Of a stretch of DNA of 64,000 nucleotides, positions 33,960 to 41,349 are shown one piece after another. The first letter of the stretch is position 1. Each line of letters opens with the position of its first letter. The DNA is from TMED26 sp002694075. Its GTDB lineage: Bacteria; Pseudomonadota; Alphaproteobacteria; Thalassobaculales; Thalassobaculaceae. Below the pieces are notes generated by a model, which saw only the letters and a program-made list of their open reading frames with translations, made no database searches and was not told the DNA's origin. Made by a program: the position numbers and the translations under genes. Location: the NCBI GenBank assembly GCA_036160575.1, contig JAYYDT010000028.1, positions 9,315 through 73,314 on the forward strand, given 5' to 3'.

Positions 33960-34542
33960 CGAACTGGACGAGGACAATTGGGGCACGGTTTTTCGCGATG
34001 TCATTCTGCTTGCCTTGATCGGCTTCGTGGCCATGGTCATTATCATGCTGCCGCATATCAAGCCGACCGAGGTGGAGACGCAGGACCACAAGGCGCCCGG
34101 CAATGTCATCGTCGAACTGCACTGGCCCAGTACCCAGCCGTTTGACGTCGATCTTTGGGTCAAGGCCCCGCGTGAGGCGCCAGTCGGGTTTTGGAACATG
34201 GGCGGCGAGACCTTCAATCTGTTGCGCGACGATTTGGGCTCGGAAGCCGACGCCACCAATGAGAATTACGAGATCAGCTATAGCCGCGGCATCCCGGCCG
34301 GCGAATATATCGTCAATGTGCACCAATACGGGCCGATCCCGGCCGGCACACTGGTCACCGCCACGGTCGTGGTTAGCGTCCGCACGCGCTTGGAGGCGGC
34401 CCGCCAAATCCTCACCACCGATGTCGAATTGTTTCGCCAGGGCCAGGAGGAAACCGCTTTTCGCTTCCGCCTCGACCAAGAGGGCGGCCTGGTGCCGGAC
34501 AGCGTCAATACGCTAAGCCGGCGCCTGGTCACCGAGGAGTAA
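33946..34542 (+). CDS. ExbD/TolR-positioned membrane-anchored periplasmic protein of unknown family
   Basis: A 198-residue protein. One transmembrane helix (about 18-38) begins FRDVILLALIGF; Asp18 sits where ExbD, TolR and MotB carry their proton-translocating Asp. The rest should be periplasmic and is not the usual ExbD fold: it contains PFDVDLWVKAP, NYEISYSRGIPAGEY and VNVHQYG, resembling the DUF2135/YfaP-like beta-sandwich. The GTG start at 33946 has GGGAG upstream; the preceding gene ends 14 bases into it. I infer a channel partner with a replaced periplasmic module, but this is not a recognised family. Confidence 0.65.
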   Translation: MHQLDELDEDNWGTVFRDVILLALIGFVAMVIIMLPHIKPTEVETQDHKAPGNVIVELHWPSTQPFDVDLWVKAPREAPVGFWNMGGETFNLLRDDLGSEADATNENYEISYSRGIPAGEYIVNVHQYGPIPAGTLVTATVVVSVRTRLEAARQILTTDVELFRQGQEETAFRFRLDQEGGLVPDSVNTLSRRLVTEE

Positions 34543-34546
34543 CGCC

Positions 34547-35065
34547 ATGGATATCCTGTTTTTCATGTTCCTGGCCGCCGGCGCCACCGCCGTCGGGCTG
34601 GCCATGTTGGCGATTTGGGCGCCGCGTCCGACGCGGGTGCGGCTGATCGCCAGCGGCGTGGCGATTTTGTTTTTGCCAACCGTCTATTTCCAGTTCACCG
34701 AACTGCTTTCCAAGCCGAAGCCGGTCGCCTTCGAATGGTATGAACGCGAACGCGCCAAGGCCGAGGTCTTGTCGGTTAGCCTGCATGAGGGCGAGGCGAT
34801 CTATCTTTGGCTGCGTTTGCCCGGCAGCCGGGAGCCGCGCGCCTACGTGGCGCCGTGGAATGTGAAAATGGCGGAAAAGCTGGAAGAGGCTCTGGAAGAG
34901 GCCGTTAAACAGGACGGCAAGGTCGAAATGCAGGACCCGTTCTCCAAGCGCAGCTTGCAGGATTGGGGCGATTTGTCGGTGGAAATCATTCCGCCGCCGA
35001 TCCCGCCGATGAAATTGCCGCAAACGCCGCCGCCGGCGATCAATCCGCGCGAAGAAAAAGTTTAG
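34547..35065 (+). CDS. Two-helix membrane protein with proline-rich C-terminus, third gene of the ExbB-like operon
   Basis: A 172-residue protein that I do not recognise. Two hydrophobic helices (about 3-23 and 33-50) are followed by a soluble domain with an acidic helix (MAEKLEEALEEAVKQ) and a tail rich in proline (PPPIPPMKLP and further). The ATG lies 4 bases after the preceding stop. A proline-rich reach across the periplasm is known from TonB, but no TonB-like C-terminal domain is visible. It ends at the bidirectional terminator at 35094-35125. Confidence 0.65.
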   Translation: MDILFFMFLAAGATAVGLAMLAIWAPRPTRVRLIASGVAILFLPTVYFQFTELLSKPKPVAFEWYERERAKAEVLSVSLHEGEAIYLWLRLPGSREPRAYVAPWNVKMAEKLEEALEEAVKQDGKVEMQDPFSKRSLQDWGDLSVEIIPPPIPPMKLPQTPPPAINPREEKV

Positions 35066-35093
35066 GCCCCACGCTCGACAAGGGGCGCAAGCA

Positions 35094-35125
35094 AAAGGGC
35101 CGCACGTACACACGCGCGGCCCTTT
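35094..35125. terminator. Bidirectional terminator between the ExbB-like operon and glnA
   Basis: A perfect 10-bp inverted repeat (AAAGGGCCGC and GCGGCCCTTT around a 12-base loop) lies between convergent genes. The arms carry A and T runs on opposite outer ends, so it could terminate in both directions. Confidence 0.7.
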
Positions 35126-35169
35126 GTCGACGCCGCTATCCCCCGATAGCCAGCGTCTTGTCGTCTCGA

Positions 35170-36579
35170 TTAGACCGAGTAGTACATCTTGAATTCGACC
35201 GGATGCGGGGCCTGTTCGAAGGTCTCCACCTCTTCCATCTTCAAATCGATGTAGGCGTCGATTTGATCGTCGGAGAAGACATCGCCGGCGGTCAGGAAGC
35301 CGCGGTCGGCGCTCAACTCTTCGAGGGCTTGGCGCAGGCTGGCGCAGACGGTCGGGACGTCGGCCAGTTCTTCCGGCGGCAGGTCGTAGAGGTCTTTATC
35401 CATCGGGTCGCCCGGATGGATTTTATTTTGAATGCCGTCAAGGCCGGCCATCAGCATCGCCGAGAAGGTCAGATAGGGGTTGCCGGCGGCATCCGGGAAA
35501 CGCACTTCGACGCGCTTGCCGTTGGGGCTGTTGACATGCGGGATCCGGCAGGAAGCCGACCGGTTCCGCGAGGAATAGGCCAACAAAACCGGCGCTTCGA
35601 AGCCCGGCACCAAACGCTTGTAGCTGTTGGTGGTCGAGTTCGAAAAGGCGTTGATGGCGCGCGCGTGTTTGATGATCCCACCGATGTAGTAAAGGGCGGT
35701 TTCCGACAGGTCGGCGTAGCCATTGCCCGCGAACAAGGGCTTGCCGTCACGCCAGATTGACTGGTGGCAATGCATGCCCGAGCCGTTGTCGCCAGCGATC
35801 GGTTTCGGCAGGAAGGTCGCCGATTTGCCATAGGCGGCGGCGACATTGTGGACCACGTATTTGTAGATTTGCAGATTGTCGGCGGTGTTCACCAGGGTGC
35901 CGAATTCAATGCCCAGCTCGTGCTGCGACGGCGCCACTTCGTGGTGATGCTTCTCAACCTTGAGGCCCATTTCCTCCATCACCTCGAGCATTTCGCTGCG
36001 CAGGTCCTGGCCGGAATCGACCGGCGGCACCGGGAAATAGCCGCCCTTGACACCGGGGCGATGGCCGAGATTGCCGTCTTCGAATTCCCGGTCGCTGGTG
36101 TACGGCCCCTCGGCGGAGTCGACTTCGAAATAGCTTTTGTGCATTTCGGCGGCGAATTTGACATCGTCGAAAACGAAAAACTCAGCTTCCGGACCGAAAT
36201 AGGCGGTGTCGCCGATGCCCAAACCGCCCATGTGGGCGATCGCCGCTTTCGCGGTCGAGCGCGGGCAACGTTCATAGGGCTGGTTGGTCGACGGTTCCAG
36301 CACGTCGCAGAAAATCGCCATCGTCGCTTGGGCCGCGAACGGATCCATGACCGCGGTCGACAAATCCGGGCTCAAGTTCATGTCGGATTCGTTGATCGCT
36401 TTCCAGCCGGCGATCGACGAGCCGTCGAACATGAAACCCTCGACCAGGCTGTCTTCATCGACGGTGCGTACGGCCTGCGTCAGATGTTGCATTTTACCGC
36501 GCGGGTCGGTGAAACGGAGATCGACGAACTTCACGTCGTTCTCCTTGATCATTTTCATTACGCTTTCGACATCAGACAT
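35170..36579 (-). CDS. glnA: Glutamine synthetase, type I
   Basis: A 469-residue dodecameric GSI that condenses glutamate and ammonia to glutamine. The N-terminal beta-grasp domain has the FMFDGSSIAGW flexible loop; the catalytic domain includes HHHEVAPSQHELG, NGSGMHCHQS and the NRSASCRIP segment. The adenylylation site is Tyr398 in DLYDLPPEE, so activity is probably controlled by GlnE. It follows glnB on the minus strand by about 100 bases, with a strong hairpin between. AGAGGG precedes the ATG. Confidence 0.97.
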   Translation of the reverse strand: MSDVESVMKMIKENDVKFVDLRFTDPRGKMQHLTQAVRTVDEDSLVEGFMFDGSSIAGWKAINESDMNLSPDLSTAVMDPFAAQATMAIFCDVLEPSTNQPYERCPRSTAKAAIAHMGGLGIGDTAYFGPEAEFFVFDDVKFAAEMHKSYFEVDSAEGPYTSDREFEDGNLGHRPGVKGGYFPVPPVDSGQDLRSEMLEVMEEMGLKVEKHHHEVAPSQHELGIEFGTLVNTADNLQIYKYVVHNVAAAYGKSATFLPKPIAGDNGSGMHCHQSIWRDGKPLFAGNGYADLSETALYYIGGIIKHARAINAFSNSTTNSYKRLVPGFEAPVLLAYSSRNRSASCRIPHVNSPNGKRVEVRFPDAAGNPYLTFSAMLMAGLDGIQNKIHPGDPMDKDLYDLPPEELADVPTVCASLRQALEELSADRGFLTAGDVFSDDQIDAYIDLKMEEVETFEQAPHPVEFKMYYSV

Positions 36580-36632
36580 GGTGAGTTTCCCTCTTGAGTG
36601 ATTACCATTTGCTCACGGTAGAGCTAATCCGA

Positions 36633-36665
36633 TCCGTCCGTGCGACAACCTGTCGCGCGGACGGA
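36633..36665 (-). promoter_or_regulatory. Strong stem-loop between glnB and glnA
   Basis: Arms TCCGTCCG (36633-36640) and CGGACGGA (36658-36665) pair perfectly, extended by TGCGACA against TGTCGCG with one mismatch and a 3-base loop. No T run follows on the minus strand, so it is not a classical terminator. It may set the glnB:glnA transcript ratio by processing or partial attenuation. Confidence 0.5.
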
Positions 36666-36686
36666 AAATCGGGTGGACACCGTGTT

Positions 36687-37025
36687 TTAGATCGCGTCGG
36701 CGCCGGTTTCGCTGGTGCGGATGCGGATCGCTTCTTCGACCGTGGACACGAAGATTTTGCCGTCACCGATGCGGCCGGTGTGAGCGGCTTGTTGGATGGC
36801 TTCGACGGCCCGTTCGACCATCGCGTCTTCCATGACCACTTCGACTTTCACCTTGGGCAGGAAATCGACGACATATTCGGCGCCGCGATACAATTCAGTG
36901 TGCCCCTTCTGCCGGCCGAAACCTTTGGCCTCGGTCACGGTGATACCCTGAATACCCACCTCGTGAAGCGCCTCTTTCACTTCTTCCAGTTTAAAAGGCT
37001 TGATGATCGCTTCGATCTTTTTCAT
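36687..37025 (-). CDS. glnB: Nitrogen regulatory protein P-II
   Basis: A 112-residue PII signal protein that senses 2-oxoglutarate, ATP/ADP and glutamine state. The T-loop contains the uridylylation site Tyr51 (ELYRGAEYVVDF). The B-loop segment AAHTGRIGDGKIFV binds nucleotide, and the N-terminal MKKIEAIIKPFKLEEVK is canonical. It controls GlnE and NtrB, and through them the downstream glnA. A sigma-54 promoter lies at 37079-37094, in keeping with nitrogen-limited expression through NtrC. Confidence 0.97.
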   Translation of the reverse strand: MKKIEAIIKPFKLEEVKEALHEVGIQGITVTEAKGFGRQKGHTELYRGAEYVVDFLPKVKVEVVMEDAMVERAVEAIQQAAHTGRIGDGKIFVSTVEEAIRIRTSETGADAI

Positions 37026-37078
37026 CGTAACTCCCCAACGTATTGTTCATCATGGCCTCGCGGCTCTCGGGCGACGAT

Positions 37079-37094
37079 TGCATAGGCCGTGCCA
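37079..37094 (-). promoter_or_regulatory. Sigma-54 promoter of glnB-glnA
   Basis: On the minus strand TGGCACG, four bases and ATGCA match the RpoN consensus with the -24 GG and -12 GC ten bases apart. Transcription would start near 37069, about 43 bases before glnB. This implies activation by NtrC under nitrogen limitation. Confidence 0.75.
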
Positions 37095-37167
37095 GTTGAT
37101 TTCATCTGGCAACATACTGATTTCATTTGAGAAATTCGGAGCGTTTTCAAGCAATCACAAGCCAAAA

Positions 37168-37184
37168 TGCCTAAAAAATCGGCA
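37168..37184 (-). promoter_or_regulatory. Possible NtrC-type activator site upstream of the glnB promoter
   Basis: A 17-base dyad with TGCC and GGCA ends and an A/T centre lies about 100 bases upstream of the predicted start, the usual position of an NtrC enhancer. It matches the TGCAC-N7-GTGCA consensus only in its outer bases, so the call is weak. Confidence 0.28.
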
Positions 37185-37229
37185 AATGCGAAAAATTTAT
37201 GCGCCTCGGCCGCCGGCGTGGGGCCGCCG

Positions 37230-38150
37230 CTACCCGTATATCGGGAGGCGCCAGTTATCGCGGGCGGCCACCGTGCCGCGGCACACCGCCTCGTAATGGC
37301 GCTGTAGACGTCGGGTGAGTGGACCTGGCTGGCCGTCGCCGATGGCCAGACGGTCAATGCTGGTGATCGGTGTCACTTCCCAAGCGGTGCCGCAGAAAAA
37401 AGCCTCTTCCGCGCCGAAGATTTCCGAGCGGTCGACATCGCGCTCTTCGACCGTCACGTCGAGGTCCTCGCGCAGCAAATCGATCAAGGTGGCGCGGGTG
37501 ATGCTCTCGAGAATGTCATTAGTGACGCTGGGAAAGATCGCGCGGCCGTCGCGGATCATGGCGAAACACATCGACGGTCCCTCGGAGACCTTGCCCCGCT
37601 CATTCAGTAACAGCGCGGTGTCATAGCCGTCGGCCAGCGCCTGGACCGCGGCGATGCGGCCATTGTTGTAATTGCCGGTGGTTTTGATCCGCATCGGTGC
37701 GGCGGTTTCCGGGGTCCGCCGCCACGAACTGACCTGGGTGCTGACGCCGGCCTCGAGGCGCGCCGGGGTGGTCCAGGGGGTTGCCGCGATCGCCAGGCCG
37801 TTGGGGCCGGTCGAGGCCGGCAAGCCGCCGCCGCTGACATAGGCGTGGACCAGGATTTGGACGTCTTCGCGCAGGTCGAGGGCGCGCAGAAGATCGACCA
37901 TGGCGGTGGTTTGGCTGGTCGCGTCGAACAGGGTATCGAACCGCTGAAAGCGTTGGGCGTTGACCAGTCGACGGGCATGGTCGTCGGCGCGGAAAACATA
38001 AAGCTGCTGGTCGCCGGCGTTCCAATAGCCGCGCAAACCTTCGAAAACGGCGCAGCCATACTTAAACGCCGAGGAGGTGATGTGCACATTGCCCTCGGCC
38101 CAGGGCACGATGACGCCGTCGAGGCTGACGTATTTCGGTGTATCGGTCAT
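37230..38150 (-). CDS. ilvE: Branched-chain amino acid aminotransferase
   Basis: A 306-residue fold-type IV PLP aminotransferase for the last step of valine, leucine and isoleucine synthesis and the first step of their breakdown. Key segments are HITSSAFKYGCAVFEGLRGY near the N-terminus and IKTTGNYNNGRIA with the PLP lysine. The LLNERGKVSEGPSMCFAM and FCGTAWEVTPI segments complete the active site. The ATG at 38148-38150 has GGGAGAG upstream and replaces a longer open frame starting at 38300. It lies 77 bases after the HD-domain gene on the same strand. Confidence 0.94.
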   Translation of the reverse strand: MTDTPKYVSLDGVIVPWAEGNVHITSSAFKYGCAVFEGLRGYWNAGDQQLYVFRADDHARRLVNAQRFQRFDTLFDATSQTTAMVDLLRALDLREDVQILVHAYVSGGGLPASTGPNGLAIAATPWTTPARLEAGVSTQVSSWRRTPETAAPMRIKTTGNYNNGRIAAVQALADGYDTALLLNERGKVSEGPSMCFAMIRDGRAIFPSVTNDILESITRATLIDLLREDLDVTVEERDVDRSEIFGAEEAFFCGTAWEVTPITSIDRLAIGDGQPGPLTRRLQRHYEAVCRGTVAARDNWRLPIYG

Positions 38151-38227
38151 GGTCGCTCTCCCGGTCGCGTATGCCGGCCGCCGCCGCGCCCTCAGGATAA
38201 AGCCGCCGGCGTTTGAAACCAAGCCGC

Positions 38228-38833
38228 TCAACCGCCACCCAGAACCGCGAAGCGGGCCAGAAAGCGCTCGCTCGCCTCGGCTGGCGACCACGGCGCCCAA
38301 TCGATCTCAAGGCGCAGGCGCGGCGCGCCAAAAATATCCTTGGCCTCGGCGACCGAGAACCCGGCGCAGTGGATGGCCTCCATGTAGGCGGCGATGTGAT
38401 CGGCGCGCTTGATGCTACGGGCGACACGCTCGGGCAGGGCCGCCGGTAAGCCAAAGCGCAGATGAATGGCCGCTTGCAGGCGCGCCTCGAGCGTCTTATA
38501 GCCGGGCCCGAGCACCGCCTTGAATGGCGTGATCATGTCGCCGATCACATATTCCGGCGCGTCATGCAGCAGCGCCGCGAGGCGCCATTTGAGGGGCAGC
38601 GACGGTGTGGTTTTTTGTAAAATGCGTTCAACCGTCACCGAATGCTGCGCCACCGACAAGGCCCAGGGACCGGTGGTTTGCCCGTTCCAGCGCGCGACCC
38701 GCGCCAAGCCGTGGGCGATATCGGTGATTTCGATGTCTAAGGGCGAGGGATCCAGCAGATCGAGGCGTCGGCCGCTCAGCATGCGCTGCCAGGCGCGCCC
38801 CGCGCTTTCATTGCGAAAGCGCCCGCGGCTCAT
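38228..38833 (-). CDS. HD domain-containing phosphohydrolase (YfbR-like)
   Basis: A 201-residue metal-dependent phosphohydrolase. The HD signature is spread as QHSVTV, LLHDAPEYVIGD and later KRADHIA, typical of YfbR-type 5'-nucleotidases and related uncharacterised proteobacterial proteins. Its N-terminal LSGRRLDLLDP is common in the alphaproteobacterial subgroup. The ATG overlaps the stop of the upstream 102-residue membrane protein gene by four bases, so the two are coupled. ilvE follows on the same strand. Confidence 0.85.
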   Translation of the reverse strand: MSRGRFRNESAGRAWQRMLSGRRLDLLDPSPLDIEITDIAHGLARVARWNGQTTGPWALSVAQHSVTVERILQKTTPSLPLKWRLAALLHDAPEYVIGDMITPFKAVLGPGYKTLEARLQAAIHLRFGLPAALPERVARSIKRADHIAAYMEAIHCAGFSVAEAKDIFGAPRLRLEIDWAPWSPAEASERFLARFAVLGGG

Positions 38834-39138
38834 GATCGCCGCCGCCGCCAGGCCCAAAACCCGAATACGCCAGTCACCAGCAAGGGGCTTAAACTCACGG
38901 CAACGCGGTTGAAAATAGCGATCGCGCGTTGTTGGGTGTGGACCAATTCGAAAACGATATCGCAGCGTTTTCGCGCATCCGGCGCGCTGTACCGGCGCGC
39001 GCAATCGGCCAGGCCAAGGGTGCGGGCGCTGTCGATTTTGGCCATCCGCGCGGGCCATTGTCGCCACGCGACGCTGGCCGCCACCAGCGCCCAGATCACC
39101 GCCAAAACACAGCCGCCGACGGCCACCGCGCGGATCAT
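38830..39138 (-). CDS. Small membrane protein, 102 residues, unknown
   Basis: I do not recognise this family. Two hydrophobic segments (about 7-24 and 79-96) flank a polar region with two cysteines in LADCARRY and ARKRCDIVF. The C-terminus is a short arginine-rich tail (WRRRRS), expected in the cytoplasm. The ATG at 39136-39138 has a purine-rich AGGGGCGAGG before it. The gene overlaps the HD phosphohydrolase start by four bases. The larger open frame continuing upstream to 39930 is antisense to the MFS gene and is not supported. Confidence 0.62.
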   Translation of the reverse strand: MIRAVAVGGCVLAVIWALVAASVAWRQWPARMAKIDSARTLGLADCARRYSAPDARKRCDIVFELVHTQQRAIAIFNRVAVSLSPLLVTGVFGFWAWRRRRS

Positions 39139-39279
39139 CCTCGCCCCTTTCCCTATGGCGTGCCGGTCCGGCGGACAGGCCCACGCCCCCTTGGTTATAA
39201 AGTGGCGACGGGGATTTGAGAACCGCTTGACCGGCTCGGGCTGGGCGGAGATGGTGAGGGGGACGAGGATGAGGAAATC

Positions 39280-40530
39280 ATGACCACTTTTAGTGAGCCA
39301 TCTGGCTTGGGCCAACCGGATCTGGGCGCGCCGCCGCGCCCGACCAGCGATACCCGCGTGATCGCGGTGATTGGGATCGCTCACTTTTACAGTCATTTTT
39401 TCATTTTGCTGCTGCCACCGCTGTTTCCGCTGATCGCGACGGATTTGGAGGTTGGCTTCATTGAATTGGGGGCGATTCTGACCGGTTTCGCGGTGGCCTC
39501 GGGCGTTTCGCAAATTCCCATTGGCTTCCTGGTCGACCGTCTGGGCGCCCGCAATATCCTGATTTTGGGATTGATCTTGGAATCCTTGTGTTTCATTGCG
39601 ATGGGTCTGGATGCCAGCTATTGGACGCTGTTTTTCGCCTATGTCATCGCTGGCATCGCCAATGGCGTCTACCACCCGGCCGATTACGCGATCCTGTCGG
39701 CCTCGGTGCGGCCGGAGCGGATGGGGCGGGCGTTCAGCCTCCACACTTTTAGCGGCTATCTCGGCTTCGCGGTGGCGCCCTTCACCATCATCCTGCTGGC
39801 CGAATTCCTGGGCTGGCGCCATGCCTTGACATTGGCCGGTGTCAGCGGCCTGGTGGCGGCCGCCGTGGTGATTTATTTCCGGCGCTACCTGAATGATGGG
39901 CCCGAAGCCGGCGCCGACGCGGCACCTCACCTGGAAAGCACGCGCGCCGGTCTGCGCCTGTTGCTGTCGCCGCCGGTGCTAATTTGTTTCGCTTTTTTCG
40001 CCATGCTCTCGCTGCTCTCCAGCGGCATTAATAATTTCGCCGTGTCCGGTTTGGATCGCTTGTTCGGAACCGATTTGACGGTCGCCAACCTGGCACTGAC
40101 GGCTTATTTGTTTGGCACTTCAGGCGGTATTTTGGCGGGCGGCTGGATCGCCGATCGGACACGCCATCACGACTGGGTGGCGGCCAGTTGTTTCGCGGTG
40201 ACCGCGGTTTTGATGGTGATCGTCGGCAGTGTCGCGCTGGGTCAAGTGGCGCTGGTCACGATCATGGCCGTGCAGGGCGTTATGCATGGTTTGATCATGC
40301 CTTCGCGTGATATGATCGTGCGCGCGGTGACACCCGACGGCTCGATGGGCAAAGTCTACGGCTTCGTGTCGACCGGGCTTAGCTTGGGCAGCGCCATTGG
40401 GCCGATGATTTACGGCGCTCTGTTAGACTGGGGAGAGCCGCGTTTGGTGTTTTATGTGATCGCCGGGTTCATGGTGCTTTCGATGGCGACGGTGTTCACT
40501 TCGACCAAGGGACGGGCGGTGGTCCGCTAA
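39280..40530 (+). CDS. MFS transporter
   Basis: A 416-residue major facilitator with about 12 predicted transmembrane helices. The loop between helices 2 and 3 carries the signature IGFLVDRLGARNILI, and the corresponding C-terminal loop reads GGWIADRTRHHDW. A soluble N-terminus of about 30 residues precedes the first helix. The sequence resembles the fosmidomycin-resistance/oxalate-type MFS permeases in general layout, but the substrate cannot be assigned. The gene is divergent from the 102-residue membrane protein gene. Confidence 0.88.
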   Translation: MTTFSEPSGLGQPDLGAPPRPTSDTRVIAVIGIAHFYSHFFILLLPPLFPLIATDLEVGFIELGAILTGFAVASGVSQIPIGFLVDRLGARNILILGLILESLCFIAMGLDASYWTLFFAYVIAGIANGVYHPADYAILSASVRPERMGRAFSLHTFSGYLGFAVAPFTIILLAEFLGWRHALTLAGVSGLVAAAVVIYFRRYLNDGPEAGADAAPHLESTRAGLRLLLSPPVLICFAFFAMLSLLSSGINNFAVSGLDRLFGTDLTVANLALTAYLFGTSGGILAGGWIADRTRHHDWVAASCFAVTAVLMVIVGSVALGQVALVTIMAVQGVMHGLIMPSRDMIVRAVTPDGSMGKVYGFVSTGLSLGSAIGPMIYGALLDWGEPRLVFYVIAGFMVLSMATVFTSTKGRAVVR

Positions 40531-40603
40531 AGATGGAGGCTCGTGATAACCGTCGCCGGCGCGTGTGTTCCCGCACGGTCGGCGATGTGGGCAAGCGATC
40601 TGG

Positions 40604-41323
40604 ATGAGCATTTACGACAGCGATCGGCGCTACCGCCGGCAAATGGCCGGACGACTCACCCGGTCGGTCGTGTATCTATTGATACTCGGCGGGGTCGGCT
40701 TGGTCAGCTATCAACTTGGCGTCGAGGATTTGGAAGCGCAAAAGCGACAGCACGAACAAGTGCTCGACGAAATCAACGGCCGTTTGGCCGAAATGGATCA
40801 GCGGGTCGCCGACCAGGCGCTGCAGGTCCGACAGGCCCTGGAAAAGGCGCGCGTCACCGAACAACGCTATGCCGCCGATGTGCCGCGCGGCACCGACCGC
40901 GAGCTTTACGACCTGATACGAGCGCGTATCGCCGACGGTCTCAGCGTGGCGCGCTTACGATTTTTAATCGGCAGCGCGCGGCGTAAACGTGATTGCCTTG
41001 ACCCGGACACCCGACGCTTCGTGGTGCGTACGCCGGTCACATCCGGGCCGCGTTCGGCGGCCAGTTTCGGGAAAGACCGGATCACCATCACCGGTCGGGG
41101 GGCATCGGCGAAAAGCGCGGATGGTCGCCCGCAAGCCTGGTTCGATCCAAGTAAACCGGTGCGTTTGACGTTCACCGCCGTTGACCAGCCGTCCGTGGAG
41201 CATGCCGGCGTCTTGCCACTCAGCCATAGCGTGGTGCTGGGCGAGCGGGAGTTTCGTTTCCTGGTTCAAGCCGGACGGCGCGGTTTTGTGCTCGTCACCG
41301 CCGAAGACTGCGCCTACCCATGA
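40604..41323 (+). CDS. Membrane-anchored coiled-coil protein of unknown function
   Basis: A 239-residue protein that I do not recognise. A cytoplasmic N-terminus of about 16 residues is followed by one transmembrane helix (about 20-38), a coiled coil (about 40-92, rich in Glu, Gln, Arg and Leu heptads) and a C-terminal beta-rich domain containing DRITITGRGASA and VRLTFTAVDQP and ending in a conserved-looking VTAEDCAYP. The first candidate ATG with a sensible topology is 40604. It lies between two MFS transporter genes on the same strand and could be an envelope partner of one of them. Confidence 0.62.
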   Translation: MSIYDSDRRYRRQMAGRLTRSVVYLLILGGVGLVSYQLGVEDLEAQKRQHEQVLDEINGRLAEMDQRVADQALQVRQALEKARVTEQRYAADVPRGTDRELYDLIRARIADGLSVARLRFLIGSARRKRDCLDPDTRRFVVRTPVTSGPRSAASFGKDRITITGRGASAKSADGRPQAWFDPSKPVRLTFTAVDQPSVEHAGVLPLSHSVVLGEREFRFLVQAGRRGFVLVTAEDCAYP

Positions 41324-41349
41324 TGCCCCTGTCGGCCGCCGCCTAAGCG

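Noticed and set aside
38834..39930. Long minus-strand frame continuing upstream of the small membrane protein and HD gene
   Set aside because: Beyond 39138 it is antisense to the MFS transporter and contains no recognisable domain; only the 102-codon 3' part with its own ribosome binding site is kept.
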